DNA from: Paenibacillus sp. E222
GTDB lineage: Bacteria; Bacillota; Bacilli; Paenibacillales; Paenibacillaceae
Length of the DNA stretch: 64,000 bases
NCBI RefSeq assembly: GCF_013401555.1
Contig: NZ_CP058552.1
Location: forward strand, 5,766,001-5,830,000
Direction of reading: 5' to 3'
The notes under the pieces were generated by a model. That model ran no database searches. It worked only from the letters and a program-made list of their open reading frames with translations, and had not been told where the DNA came from. Position 1 is the stretch's first letter. The number at the start of each line of letters is the position of its first letter. Shown piece by piece: positions 35,037 through 43,909 of this stretch. Position numbers and translations under genes: made by a program.

Positions 35037-35624
35037 CTACATCTGTTTCTCCCATAATCGTGTTACCTGAACCAGCCTGTCTTCACGATCAAACTCCAGC
35101 TTGTAGATGTCCGGCATCGTTGTATTTGCCCAGAAGTCATAACCATAGGACGGATCATAATAATTGAAAATCAACGTCATGATATCCCCATGGATGCCAA
35201 TCACTATTTTTTGTCCCGCATGCTTATCCAGAATTCGCTGGATAACAGCGATTGCCCGTGCCCCAGCGACTTCGCCGGATTCTCCACCTGGATAAGCAAA
35301 TGCAGGATCATCATAGAGCCTTTGTTTGGCTTCACGAAAATGTTCATGCTTCACTTCAGGACCTGACAGCTCACGCTCACGCAAATCTTCTTCGGTGACC
35401 ACAATGCCGCCTGACACTTCGGCCAACCCCTGAATCGTATCCACGGCCCGTCTATACGGACTGGAATAAAACGATTGGATCTGCTCCCGATGAAGCAAAC
35501 CCGCAACGGTAGCCGCATCTCTCTTCCCTTGTTCCGTCAGACCTCGCTCGCGTTCCTGCCCTTCGATGTATTCAGATTCTGCATGCCTTACAAAATATAA
35601 AGCCGTGTTGGCTCCAGTCGTCAT
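35037..35624 (-). CDS. Histidine phosphatase family protein (phosphoglycerate-mutase-like)
   Basis: A 195-residue member of the histidine phosphatase branch. YFVRHAESEY near 10-19 carries the catalytic His of the RHG/RHA motif, SSPYRRAVDT near 54 the second arginine, EDLRERE the acid, and GIHGDIMT near 142 the second histidine. The substrate is unknown. Its start overlaps the end of the large methyltransferase gene as ATGA, so the pair is co-translated and probably works in one pathway. Confidence 0.88.
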   Translation of the reverse strand: MTTGANTALYFVRHAESEYIEGQERERGLTEQGKRDAATVAGLLHREQIQSFYSSPYRRAVDTIQGLAEVSGGIVVTEEDLRERELSGPEVKHEHFREAKQRLYDDPAFAYPGGESGEVAGARAIAVIQRILDKHAGQKIVIGIHGDIMTLIFNYYDPSYGYDFWANTTMPDIYKLEFDREDRLVQVTRLWEKQM

Positions 35625-37930
35625 CTATCCGCCATTCCTTTCTTCTTTTCAATCACAATCAGGCAGGTGCTGTCTGGCAAAGATGCAGGTTGACCCTGTT
35701 CATCCATAAATAGTATTCGTTCTCCAAGCGCCTCCGTATATCCTTCCTGAAGAAAGTGCCGGAACGTTATAATTTCGGCTTCATCACCCAGCGCTTCGCG
35801 AATACAGTGCTCATATGCCGATGGGGTAAATATGCCGAATTGCTCCTGAATCTCATGAACATATGCTTCTTCGCCCCATGTATAGGTGTACAGAAATTCC
35901 ATCGCATCGTTGATATCCAGCATTGCCTCATTCTCAGCGATCCGCTCGTATTCAATGCTGCGTCCCTGGAAATCCTGTGTATACCGCTCCAGCCATCGCA
36001 TCCCATCCGGTTCGAGGAAACGAATCCGTCGCTTCTGTGCTTCGGGTTCGGTCATGATACCATCCCTAATCAGAATTCGGCCCCCGGGGGATAACACGTT
36101 AAATGAACTTCTTAGCGCAGCAACGACCGTATCCCTGTTAAATCTGCGTCCGTCACGTTCAATATATGAATACAGTTCATGCAGAATGGATGAAAAAATA
36201 ACCGTATCCACCGTGCCTGGCTGCACGTATTGATCCAGTTGGAGAGCATCTCCCTTCAATACTTGCCAGCGATGTGCCTCTCGCTGCTTCTTGCGCTCCA
36301 ACGCCTCAATGACATTCGCTGAAATATCAATGCCGATTGGTTCCATCTCAGGTCGTTCCTGCTCAATCAGATCGAGCAATATTCCACCGCCGGGACCGAT
36401 ATCGAGCACACGTTTGCCAACCATGTAATCCAGCAGTACTTTCTTATAATCACCTGAGCTGTTCATGTCGGCCAGATACGTCTCTTCATTATGGAACCGA
36501 TCATACGCATCCCGACGAAGTCCAAATAGGTCAAATAACAACAGCACAGCCTTTTCATATAACGGAGACTTTTCTGCCTCAATACAGAACGCAATCAACT
36601 TCTCCGCCGCCGGGGAAAATTCAAATGTCACAAACACCGTATCCCGCAAATCCGGGTGCCGTTCAATCCGATGTCTCAGATGGGGGTAAGTAATCGTCTC
36701 ACCTGCTTCAATCTGCTCCCACGAATATTGCTCCAAATATTTTTCAATCATTCGTTTCTTGTAAATGTTCAGTTTCTTGACACCTTTGTAATCGTAATAC
36801 ATCGTGTTCATTAATGGCTCGAAGCTGATATGCCTAACCTCAGCCAATTGTTGCTCCTGCGAAGTCGAATTCAAGCTCACTGCTTCTTCGTCGGCTTCTA
36901 TGCCTATACCTGTGCTGTTCTTCATCGAGTCATCCCCAGATACCACCATAGCTTCATTGTGCAGCGTCAAAAGGAAGATCTGAACCATCTCCTGCAACGA
37001 AAAATCATGCATCGCTGACTCCACATACCATAAGGTTCGATGAGCCAGAGGAGCGAGAAGTTTCTCTATCTCAAGCTGGGCTTGGAGTTTGGCATATGCT
37101 TCATCCATCGCTTCTCCCTGACGGATAGACGAGCTCCGTAAGCGTGACAGCCGCTCCTTCACATTCCAGTCTGTATGATCCGGCTCTGTAATGATCCAGC
37201 CTATGATACGCTGCACTTCAGCCTGAACTTGATTCCACAACGCTGGATCAACGCCAGCAATGATACATTCATTTAATGCGATCAGGATGGCCTGCAATTC
37301 ATCTGCGGTCATCCACCCTTGCGTTATGAACGAGTGCAGTGGGGCATTTTCGGCAAAGGGGATTTCTCCTCTTATGTACTGACCAATAAGTCCGTGTGTG
37401 GCAATAAGGGTACGAATGATCTCATGCCGAGGTGGGAGTGAACCATAAGCTGTTTGCACAATTTGTGTACTACCGCTTGGATCATCATTTGATAAATCAC
37501 GCGAGGATTCTGATCGAGATGAATGTTCCTCCTCACGATGGCCTTGCTTGCCATGCAAATTTCCAACACTTCCATACATGTCATATAGCTGTGCTGAACC
37601 CACATTGTGCACGAACAGGTTTATTCCCTGTTTCTGCCATTTTCGCCGCTGTTTCGGTGATCCTGCCTTTGCCGTTTCCGACCAGACCAGCACATCCTCC
37701 AGAATTTCTCGCATCCAAAAAGAAACCTGAAGCTGCTCCAGCACCTGGATTGTGCGTTCTACGTAATCCAGCACCGGATTCGTGCCTTCCAGCTCAGCTA
37801 TAGAATGAATGCGTTCCAGGTTAATATTCGGCTGCTCTGCCGCTGCCAGCAGCTGCAACCAAAGAGGCTGCTCTGCCTCCGGGAGATGGCCTGACTTGTA
37901 AGATTGTATGACCTTTAATGCGTTCAGCAT
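35621..37930 (-). CDS. Large methyltransferase with a long uncharacterised N-terminal region
   Basis: A 769-residue protein. A class I SAM methyltransferase domain occupies about 490-660: GKRVLDIGPGGGILLDL (motif I), PIGIDISANVIEAL, LKGDALQLDQY and IFSSILHELYSYI, then LSPGGRILIRDGI. The first 480 residues are helical, with a low-complexity Ser/Asp/Glu stretch near 145-170 and landmarks such as NLFVHNVGSAQLYDMY and THGLIGQYIRGE; I do not recognise this part. The ATG at 37930 lies nine bases after GAGGTGA; a GTG four codons earlier is the alternative. It is coupled to a histidine phosphatase and follows a kinase-like gene. Confidence 0.75.
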   Translation of the reverse strand: MLNALKVIQSYKSGHLPEAEQPLWLQLLAAAEQPNINLERIHSIAELEGTNPVLDYVERTIQVLEQLQVSFWMREILEDVLVWSETAKAGSPKQRRKWQKQGINLFVHNVGSAQLYDMYGSVGNLHGKQGHREEEHSSRSESSRDLSNDDPSGSTQIVQTAYGSLPPRHEIIRTLIATHGLIGQYIRGEIPFAENAPLHSFITQGWMTADELQAILIALNECIIAGVDPALWNQVQAEVQRIIGWIITEPDHTDWNVKERLSRLRSSSIRQGEAMDEAYAKLQAQLEIEKLLAPLAHRTLWYVESAMHDFSLQEMVQIFLLTLHNEAMVVSGDDSMKNSTGIGIEADEEAVSLNSTSQEQQLAEVRHISFEPLMNTMYYDYKGVKKLNIYKKRMIEKYLEQYSWEQIEAGETITYPHLRHRIERHPDLRDTVFVTFEFSPAAEKLIAFCIEAEKSPLYEKAVLLLFDLFGLRRDAYDRFHNEETYLADMNSSGDYKKVLLDYMVGKRVLDIGPGGGILLDLIEQERPEMEPIGIDISANVIEALERKKQREAHRWQVLKGDALQLDQYVQPGTVDTVIFSSILHELYSYIERDGRRFNRDTVVAALRSSFNVLSPGGRILIRDGIMTEPEAQKRRIRFLEPDGMRWLERYTQDFQGRSIEYERIAENEAMLDINDAMEFLYTYTWGEEAYVHEIQEQFGIFTPSAYEHCIREALGDEAEIITFRHFLQEGYTEALGERILFMDEQGQPASLPDSTCLIVIEKKKGMADR

Positions 37931-37973
37931 TGCTTTCTTCACCTCGTTATCCTTGTTAGTTAATCTATATAGG

Positions 37974-38786
37974 TCATTTCAGCAGACGAATACGATCCTG
38001 CACAAGCTTAATTAACTGATCCTCTTCCACTGCAGGTAACCTTTCGTCTAGACGTGCAGCCGCGACAGGCAAAATCCAAGCTTCAAACTCCTGGCGGGAT
38101 ATCCCGGAAATCTGGATGTAATGTTGGATATAGTGATTAAGCATTACATTGCGAGCCAATTCAAATCCTTTATGAACAGCCGGGTCTGTATCCTCCGGCA
38201 ACGTGCCGCTCATTAATATTACCCAGCTTCGTGCCACATCACCCGCCGGATCACCCGACATGCCTGTCATCCAATCTATAACCCAATATCGATCTTTCGT
38301 TTCATTCAACATGACATTATCGGGATGAAAGTCGCCATGACAAATTTGCTTTCGCTCTGGAAGAGCGGACATATAATTGATAACCTGCGTCTTATCCTCT
38401 TCCGACAACAGAGAGGTATTTCGAATGGCTCCAGTAAGAATCTGCTTTTGTGTGGGAAGTATTCCTTCATCGTCCTGCTGAACGTGAAGGCTATGATGAC
38501 AGACTGCCATTTGACGCGATAGTTCTTCGATCAGAGCGGGTTTTTGAATCATGAGGGATAACATCGTATTGCCTTCGATCCGTTCAAATATAATCCCTTT
38601 ACGCGATACATCATCCTTAAACAATCTTGCCTGTGGCACAGGTAAGCCCTTTTGGAATACTGCCTCGGTAATTCGAAACTCATTCTGGACAGCTTCGGTT
38701 GGAAAATCCGCATGGTATAATTTCATAATCTGATTTGATGGGTACTCATAGATCTCAGCCGTTCGTCCTTGCCCAATCCGTCTCAT
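37974..38786 (-). CDS. Aminoglycoside phosphotransferase-fold kinase (APH/choline kinase type)
   Basis: A 270-residue kinase-like protein. The catalytic Brenner motif reads ICHGDFHPDNVML near 150 and is followed by WVIDWMTGMSGDPAGDVARSW, which provides the metal-binding Asp. The N-terminal lobe starts MRRIGQGRTAEIYEY with a nucleotide loop, and IMKLYH supplies the lysine. The second ATG is used (GGGAGAG eight bases upstream). Such proteins phosphorylate small hydroxy compounds; true antibiotic resistance is only one option. It heads the methyltransferase run and follows the AraC-type gene by 78 bases. Confidence 0.82.
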   Translation of the reverse strand: MRRIGQGRTAEIYEYPSNQIMKLYHADFPTEAVQNEFRITEAVFQKGLPVPQARLFKDDVSRKGIIFERIEGNTMLSLMIQKPALIEELSRQMAVCHHSLHVQQDDEGILPTQKQILTGAIRNTSLLSEEDKTQVINYMSALPERKQICHGDFHPDNVMLNETKDRYWVIDWMTGMSGDPAGDVARSWVILMSGTLPEDTDPAVHKGFELARNVMLNHYIQHYIQISGISRQEFEAWILPVAAARLDERLPAVEEDQLIKLVQDRIRLLK

Positions 38787-38864
38787 TTTCTTCACTCTCC
38801 CTGACATAAGTAGTTTGCCTATTGCTGCAGCTTCCCTGTTGAAATGCTAGCAGTTCAGCGGTGT

Positions 38865-40490
38865 TTATCGGTCTTGAGGTTCACCCACGGCTGCCATCAA
38901 TTCATTCATAATCCGCTGTCTACCCAACGGAGTCCAGCTCATCACAAACCAATTGGGAATACGCTTAACTTTTCCATCCTTCACCGCCGGAATCTGGGGC
39001 CATACGGGCGTTCTGGTTAACTCATCATACATTTTGTCACTACCTGCTAGAATATGATGATGATGAATTAACAAATGTTCCGTCTCCAATACAGGCATGG
39101 CCTCCGGTTGCAGCTCCATACGCCACAGTTCTGCTGGAGCCTGATTACATGGGCGCAGGCCCAGCTCGCCGTATACCAATTCATTGAGCGGATGATTCAC
39201 CCTGCCCTGAATGCCAATCGTCCTGTGGCTCACTTGCATGATGGTCATCCGTTCCTGGCCCAGTATCCGGCGCAATGTCTGGCCTGTTGTCTCAGTCTGC
39301 ACATCCAGACGTGTCAGCATCTCCACAGCTTCGCGTTCCCGGTTCACCAACTCGGCAATTTTCTCAAAGTTTCCTTTCCAGTCCCACACAGAGAAATCCA
39401 GAAATACAGGCGCAGCGGTTTGTTTAAACTGCTCTCTGAACTCTGTATGATAATGATCGGCAATGATCATATCTGGATTGGACTGCTCCAATTCCAGCAG
39501 TTGTCTGTGCAATTGTTCCGCATACTGTTCATTGCTCTGACCTGGATACTGGAATAAATCCACCACACAGACCGGCTCAATTCCAACTGATTTCAGATGG
39601 TCGTCGAATCCGAGCGAGGATGCTACAGCCACCTTTAACTTGCCTCGCTTCATATATAATGTAGGAGATACACCCACCATGCGCTGAAACATGCGACTAA
39701 AGTAAAATTCACTTCGAAAACCAACCGCAGCTGCGACTTCTTTCACTCGACTATTCTTCGTATTCAGCATCTGCTTGGCCCGGGTCATGCGCACGTTACT
39801 TAGGTACTCGACTGGAGGCAGACCTGTTTCGCTTCGGAACAAACGTGAAAAAGCAACCGGCGGCATGCCACCTGCTGCTTCAGCCAGCTGTTCAATGCTT
39901 ACTTTGTCCGTATAGTGCTGCTCCATATAAAGGATGCTCCGTTCAACCCGTTCATCCATTACGGTACTCTGCTGTTCCGGTTCATTCTTCATAATATCTT
40001 GGATCAATTGCTCTAACTGAATTCTCAACTTCAATGAATCCCGATTTCGTTCCTGCCCACTGTGATGATACAACTGCACGATCTGTTGGAGGATCTGTTG
40101 TGGATGATGCACGGGAATATGCCCTGGTGAGAGTGCACCAGATAAGGACAAGGAAGGCAATGCTTCATATCTACCTCTGGTTTTGGTTAACCTAATCGGT
40201 TCAAACCATATACCATAATATTCAAACGTACTACCTTGTTCCGGGAATTCCACAATCATGCCGGGTACAAGCAAATATAACTGGAGAGGACGAACCTTCT
40301 GGAGCGCACCATCCAGCACAACAACTCCTTCGCCCTCTGTAATAAAGCATAATATGTATACAGGAACCCGAACATGCTTGGCTTGTCGGGTCATGGGAAA
40401 CTTTCGTTTACGTACTGAAGATAAAAGATAGATTAGATTGGCTTCGTTCACATATGATGGCATGAAAAAATGCACCAGCCTTTCTTGCAT
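38865..40490 (-). CDS. AraC regulator fused to a siderophore-binding domain (Btr-like), copy 2
   Basis: A 541-residue protein with an N-terminal sensor (cupin-like) part, an AraC HTH pair at about 185-285 (SIEQLAEAAGGMPPVAFSRLFR and VKEVAAAVGFRSEFYFSRMFQ) and a C-terminal FecB-type binding domain from about 287 (KVAVASSLGFDDHLKSVGIEPV ..., AVKDGKVKRIPNWFVMSW). As in Bacillus Btr, it should sense an iron-siderophore in the cytoplasm and activate uptake genes. It follows two FecCD permease genes by 18 bases, so regulator and permeases are one operon. Its likely ligand is the siderophore of the neighbouring NIS cluster. Confidence 0.88.
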   Translation of the reverse strand: MQERLVHFFMPSYVNEANLIYLLSSVRKRKFPMTRQAKHVRVPVYILCFITEGEGVVVLDGALQKVRPLQLYLLVPGMIVEFPEQGSTFEYYGIWFEPIRLTKTRGRYEALPSLSLSGALSPGHIPVHHPQQILQQIVQLYHHSGQERNRDSLKLRIQLEQLIQDIMKNEPEQQSTVMDERVERSILYMEQHYTDKVSIEQLAEAAGGMPPVAFSRLFRSETGLPPVEYLSNVRMTRAKQMLNTKNSRVKEVAAAVGFRSEFYFSRMFQRMVGVSPTLYMKRGKLKVAVASSLGFDDHLKSVGIEPVCVVDLFQYPGQSNEQYAEQLHRQLLELEQSNPDMIIADHYHTEFREQFKQTAAPVFLDFSVWDWKGNFEKIAELVNREREAVEMLTRLDVQTETTGQTLRRILGQERMTIMQVSHRTIGIQGRVNHPLNELVYGELGLRPCNQAPAELWRMELQPEAMPVLETEHLLIHHHHILAGSDKMYDELTRTPVWPQIPAVKDGKVKRIPNWFVMSWTPLGRQRIMNELMAAVGEPQDR

Positions 40491-40508
40491 TCTGAATCCT
40501 TTACTTCA

Positions 40509-41516
40509 TTATATCCCTCTGCGTCGTAACAGCAAATACATCATATATGGAGCCCCGATAATCGCCGTAATTAATCCAGCTGGAATCTCATACGGAGCGA
40601 ACCATGTACGTCCGGCGAGATCTGCGAGCATGACTATCAGTCCTCCAAGCAACGCCGCAATCGGCAAACGAATCAGACTCCGGCTGCCCGCTAGATGTCT
40701 TGCCATGTGAGGAGCCATTAAGCCAACAAAGCCAATCGTTCCTGCCATCGACACCGCAGACCCGGCGAGCCCTACACTCATCAGAAGGAACAACACCCGC
40801 ATGCTCTCCACCCGCAGACCCAATCCAGCAGCCGACTGGACATCCAGCAGAAACATATCCAGCCATCTGGCCATCCATATTAATAGAAGAAACAGGATGA
40901 GCAGCCACGGTAATAAAGGCCAAAAGTGTTCCCACGTTCTTCCGTATAGACTGCCTGCCATCCACACGGAAGCCTGGGAGACCCGGAATATTTTGCCCAC
41001 CGTCAGTAAATACGTGATTAATGCGCCAGCCATTGCAGATATGCCCACACCAATCAGCAGCATGCGAACTGTGGAACTTGACTCTCCTTTTCTCCATGAC
41101 AATCCATAGATTACCGTGGCCGCGAGAAAGGCTCCAATGAATGCAATCCACGGCATATGCCGCATTGGAAAAGTAGGAACCAGCACCATGACAGCAACCA
41201 CCGCCGCAGCCGCACCCGAATTCAGCCCAATTACGCCAGGTGATGCCAGAGGATTCCTCGTAATGACCTGTAGGATTGTACCCGCCAATGCTAGACCGCA
41301 TCCAACCAGAAAACCGATCAGTACCCGGGGCAGCCTTAACTGATGAATGGTGAAGTGATATTCCTGATCTCCCCTGCCCATCAGGCTGCGCAATACTTCT
41401 CCCGGAGGGATGGAGCGATCTCCCAACATCACATTAAGCACAAGCACCCCCACATTCAACAACAAGAGAATCAGAATAATGGTGAGTGCACGTCTCTTTA
41501 TAATAGAAGAAATCAT
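40509..41516 (-). CDS. Iron-siderophore ABC permease (FecCD family), second subunit
   Basis: A 335-residue membrane protein with about ten spans. Typical family segments are LRLPRVLIGFLVGCGLALAGTILQVITRNPLA-type residues near 60-90 (shown in part: LRLPRVLIGFL), GSLYGRTWEHF and GLMAPHMARHLAGS near 265. Its start overlaps the preceding permease by four bases. The two form the channel for the ferric siderophore. No ATPase gene is nearby, so a shared one (FhuC/YusV type) encoded elsewhere is expected. Confidence 0.9.
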   Translation of the reverse strand: MISSIIKRRALTIILILLLLNVGVLVLNVMLGDRSIPPGEVLRSLMGRGDQEYHFTIHQLRLPRVLIGFLVGCGLALAGTILQVITRNPLASPGVIGLNSGAAAAVVAVMVLVPTFPMRHMPWIAFIGAFLAATVIYGLSWRKGESSSTVRMLLIGVGISAMAGALITYLLTVGKIFRVSQASVWMAGSLYGRTWEHFWPLLPWLLILFLLLIWMARWLDMFLLDVQSAAGLGLRVESMRVLFLLMSVGLAGSAVSMAGTIGFVGLMAPHMARHLAGSRSLIRLPIAALLGGLIVMLADLAGRTWFAPYEIPAGLITAIIGAPYMMYLLLRRRGI

Positions 41517-42514
41517 ATCGATCTCTCCTTTCTTTGCGCCAGATAGATAAGGAAAGGAGCACCGAAGAAAGCTGTGACCACCCCAACAGGAATTTCCTGC
41601 CCTGGCAACACAAATCTCGCGCCAATATCTGCTGTGAGCAGCAGTAGTGCCCCTAGAACAGCAGCGTACGGCACTACCCAGCGATAGTCACTGCCTGTTA
41701 TCGATCTTGCAATATGCGGAACGGCTAACCCGATAAATCCGATAGGTCCGGCAAGTGCGACAGCACTGCCAGCCAGCAGCACAATGGCGATAATACAGAT
41801 GATCCTAATCATCTTCATTCGCTGTCCTAATCCTTGAGCCACTTCATCTCCTAAGCCAAAAATGTTCAATTGACTGCTTAATGCAAACGAACCGACGATG
41901 CCAGGGATCAGATAAGGCAGAATTTGAATAAAGAGATCGAGATCTCTGCCTGTCAATGAACCCGCTAACCAGAAGCGCATCGTATCCAGGGACTGCTCAT
42001 TCAGGATGAGAATGCCTTGTGTCAATGAAGCAAATAACAAATTTAATGTAGCCCCTGCCAGAACTAGTTTGACGGAAGATAAGGGTTGTCTGCCCGTGGA
42101 ACTAAGAAGGAAAACCAGCACACCTGCAACCGCCGCCCCCAACAGCGCAGACCATGCAAATAATTGCAGAGACGTCGTCCCCAGCCAAAAGGAAGCAAGC
42201 ACCGCGGTAAGTGCCGCGCCATAATTAATGCCGAACAATTCAGGGCCTGCCAGAGCATTGCGGCTAATCGCCTGCATTAGGCACCCGGCCACAGCCAGTG
42301 AGCTGCCAACCACGGCGGCAATAACCGCTCTTGGCAGCCTAACGGTTTGAATGATCAGGTGTTCACGCGATCCGTCAAAGGCATAGAACGCAGCCACAAC
42401 GGAACGCAATGGAATCTGTACGATGCCATACATGATGCTGAATAGAAATGCAAGAAGTGTCAACACGATGATGGTTGCTAAACCAGTGATTTTAAACCTG
42501 GTATTTGTGTTCAT
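41513..42514 (-). CDS. Iron-siderophore ABC permease (FecCD family), first subunit
   Basis: A 333-residue permease with the same family landmarks: VRLPRAVIAAVVGSSLAVAG, NALAGPELFGINYGA, AGSLTGRDLDLF and GLAVPHIARSITGSDYRWV. The ATG at 42514, with GGAGG seven bases before it, is preferred to one seven codons earlier. It is the first gene of the permease-permease-regulator operon. It lies 290 bases downstream of the binding-protein gene, separated by a terminator, so it may depend on read-through or on a promoter that I could not identify. Confidence 0.9.
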   Translation of the reverse strand: MNTNTRFKITGLATIIVLTLLAFLFSIMYGIVQIPLRSVVAAFYAFDGSREHLIIQTVRLPRAVIAAVVGSSLAVAGCLMQAISRNALAGPELFGINYGAALTAVLASFWLGTTSLQLFAWSALLGAAVAGVLVFLLSSTGRQPLSSVKLVLAGATLNLLFASLTQGILILNEQSLDTMRFWLAGSLTGRDLDLFIQILPYLIPGIVGSFALSSQLNIFGLGDEVAQGLGQRMKMIRIICIIAIVLLAGSAVALAGPIGFIGLAVPHIARSITGSDYRWVVPYAAVLGALLLLTADIGARFVLPGQEIPVGVVTAFFGAPFLIYLAQRKERSI

Positions 42515-42674
42515 TTTTAAGCCTCCGACCTGCATGCTGCTTGATTTATGTACTTTAATAAGTTGTATAAATCATTTTAAAAAAACGGATTGTCAACATT
42601 TTTACTTCTATTATATAAGATCAAATATAGAGCACGAATATAACGTGGCACGAGCCTTATGCAGAAACATCAGA

Positions 42675-42708
42675 AAAATTGGATCGTCACATTCGACGAC
42701 CCAATTTT
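42675..42708 (-). terminator. Terminator between the binding lipoprotein and the permeases
   Basis: AAAATTGG(G/A)TCGTC pairs with GACGA(T)CCAATTTT around a small loop; five T follow on the minus strand. It lies about 96 bases after the lipoprotein stop and would reduce read-through into the permease genes. Confidence 0.75.
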
Positions 42709-42803
42709 ACAGTTAAGCTATGACCACTTGGAAGCATAATTGCGAATGATAGTGCTGATTTCCCAATCCCCTATCTCTGGAAAAGGTGCAGCATATTTTG
42801 CGT

Positions 42804-43802
42804 TTAGTTGGCTACATAGGTGTTCAAGTCATCCACAACCTTGTTTACAGCCTGAATGCCCAGACCACTCATCCAGTACTCCCAATCAACCGGATGCACA
42901 GCTTGGTTTTGAACTCCTTTCAACGTCGCCCACAATTTACTTTTCTCCAGTTTGGCGAACGCATCCGGCTCACGGTTAAACCAGAAGATTACGTCACCAT
43001 CGAGATCAGCAATCTGTTCTTCCGTAATATCCTTGGAGAAGCCTGCATCCTGCTGTGCTGCGGGACGAATAATTCCGGCATCTTCCATAATCGTACCTGC
43101 AAAGGTTTCTTTCAGATAGACCTGAATTTTGTCTTCACGGGGACGGAACAGCGATACTTCCTTGGCATCTTTGCCTGCAAGCGTGGATTTCAATTCCTCA
43201 ATGCGCTGCTGATATGTATCCAACAGCTTCTTGCCATCTTCCAGCTTGTTTACAGCATTGGCATGAAGCTGCAGATTTTCTTTCCAGGTAACCCCGAGTG
43301 TTTCTACAAACACCGTAGGCGCGATTTGTTTTAACTGATCATGGATAGCATCATGTGTATCTTTATTACCAATGATCAAGTCCGGCTTCAGTGCATCGAT
43401 AGCCTCCAGGCTTGGTTCATTCACCGATCCGATATTCTCAATGCCTTCTGTGCCTTTCAGATAGGCCGGGTATGGATCGCCTGCTGCGAGGATGGAAGGT
43501 GCGCCCACAGGTGTAATGCCTAACTCGAGCAAATTATCCAAGGCCCCAATGTCCAGTACCACAATTCGACTTGCATTGGTTGGAACCTGTACCTCACCAT
43601 AAGCATCTTTGACGGTACGTGTATCTCCAGTATTGGCTACGGTTTCTTCTTGCTTTGGTTCGGTTGGAGCGGTTTCCGCTGCAGTACCATTAGCGGCACC
43701 CGATCCCGAATTTCCACAACCCGCGAGCACCAGCATCAGTACGGCCAACATCGCAAAATGTATCCATGATTTCATTCCAATTCTCTTTCTCTCTACTTGC
43801 AT
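42804..43802 (-). CDS. Iron-siderophore binding lipoprotein next to the NIS cluster (SirA/FecB-like)
   Basis: A 332-residue lipoprotein. The signal peptide ends in lipobox LAGC near residue 29, followed by a Gly/Ala/Thr/Glu-rich linker. The binding domain starts VKDAYGEVQVPTNASRIVVLD and contains the long linker helix (NKLEDGKKLLDTYQQRIEELK). Its place between the biosynthesis genes and the permease operon suggests it binds the siderophore made here, like SirA for staphyloferrin B. I prefer the ATG at 43802 (AGGGGGT about nine bases upstream); an ATG nine codons later also fits a signal peptide. A perfect Fur box lies upstream. Confidence 0.9.
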   Translation of the reverse strand: MQVERKRIGMKSWIHFAMLAVLMLVLAGCGNSGSGAANGTAAETAPTEPKQEETVANTGDTRTVKDAYGEVQVPTNASRIVVLDIGALDNLLELGITPVGAPSILAAGDPYPAYLKGTEGIENIGSVNEPSLEAIDALKPDLIIGNKDTHDAIHDQLKQIAPTVFVETLGVTWKENLQLHANAVNKLEDGKKLLDTYQQRIEELKSTLAGKDAKEVSLFRPREDKIQVYLKETFAGTIMEDAGIIRPAAQQDAGFSKDITEEQIADLDGDVIFWFNREPDAFAKLEKSKLWATLKGVQNQAVHPVDWEYWMSGLGIQAVNKVVDDLNTYVAN

Positions 43803-43839
43803 TCGATCCAACCCCCTGATCCTATTTAATAACCTAATC

Positions 43840-43858
43840 AATAATGATTATCATTATT
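43840..43858 (-). promoter_or_regulatory. Fur box of the SirA-like gene
   Basis: AATAATGATTATCATTATT is a perfect palindrome around one central base and matches the 19-base Fur consensus very well. It lies 38-56 bases before the lipoprotein start. Confidence 0.85.
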
Positions 43859-43909
43859 AAAACAATATCCCACAATTCCAGTTTCTGTCCATGCAATATT
43901 CTTTTGATC

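Noticed and set aside
37974..38786. Aminoglycoside resistance gene
   Set aside because: Only the general kinase fold and catalytic motif are visible; the family is broad and the context does not indicate antibiotic resistance.
42515..42672. Fur box or promoter before the FecCD permeases
   Set aside because: TTGACA occurs on the minus strand, but no -10 at proper spacing and no good Fur match could be found.
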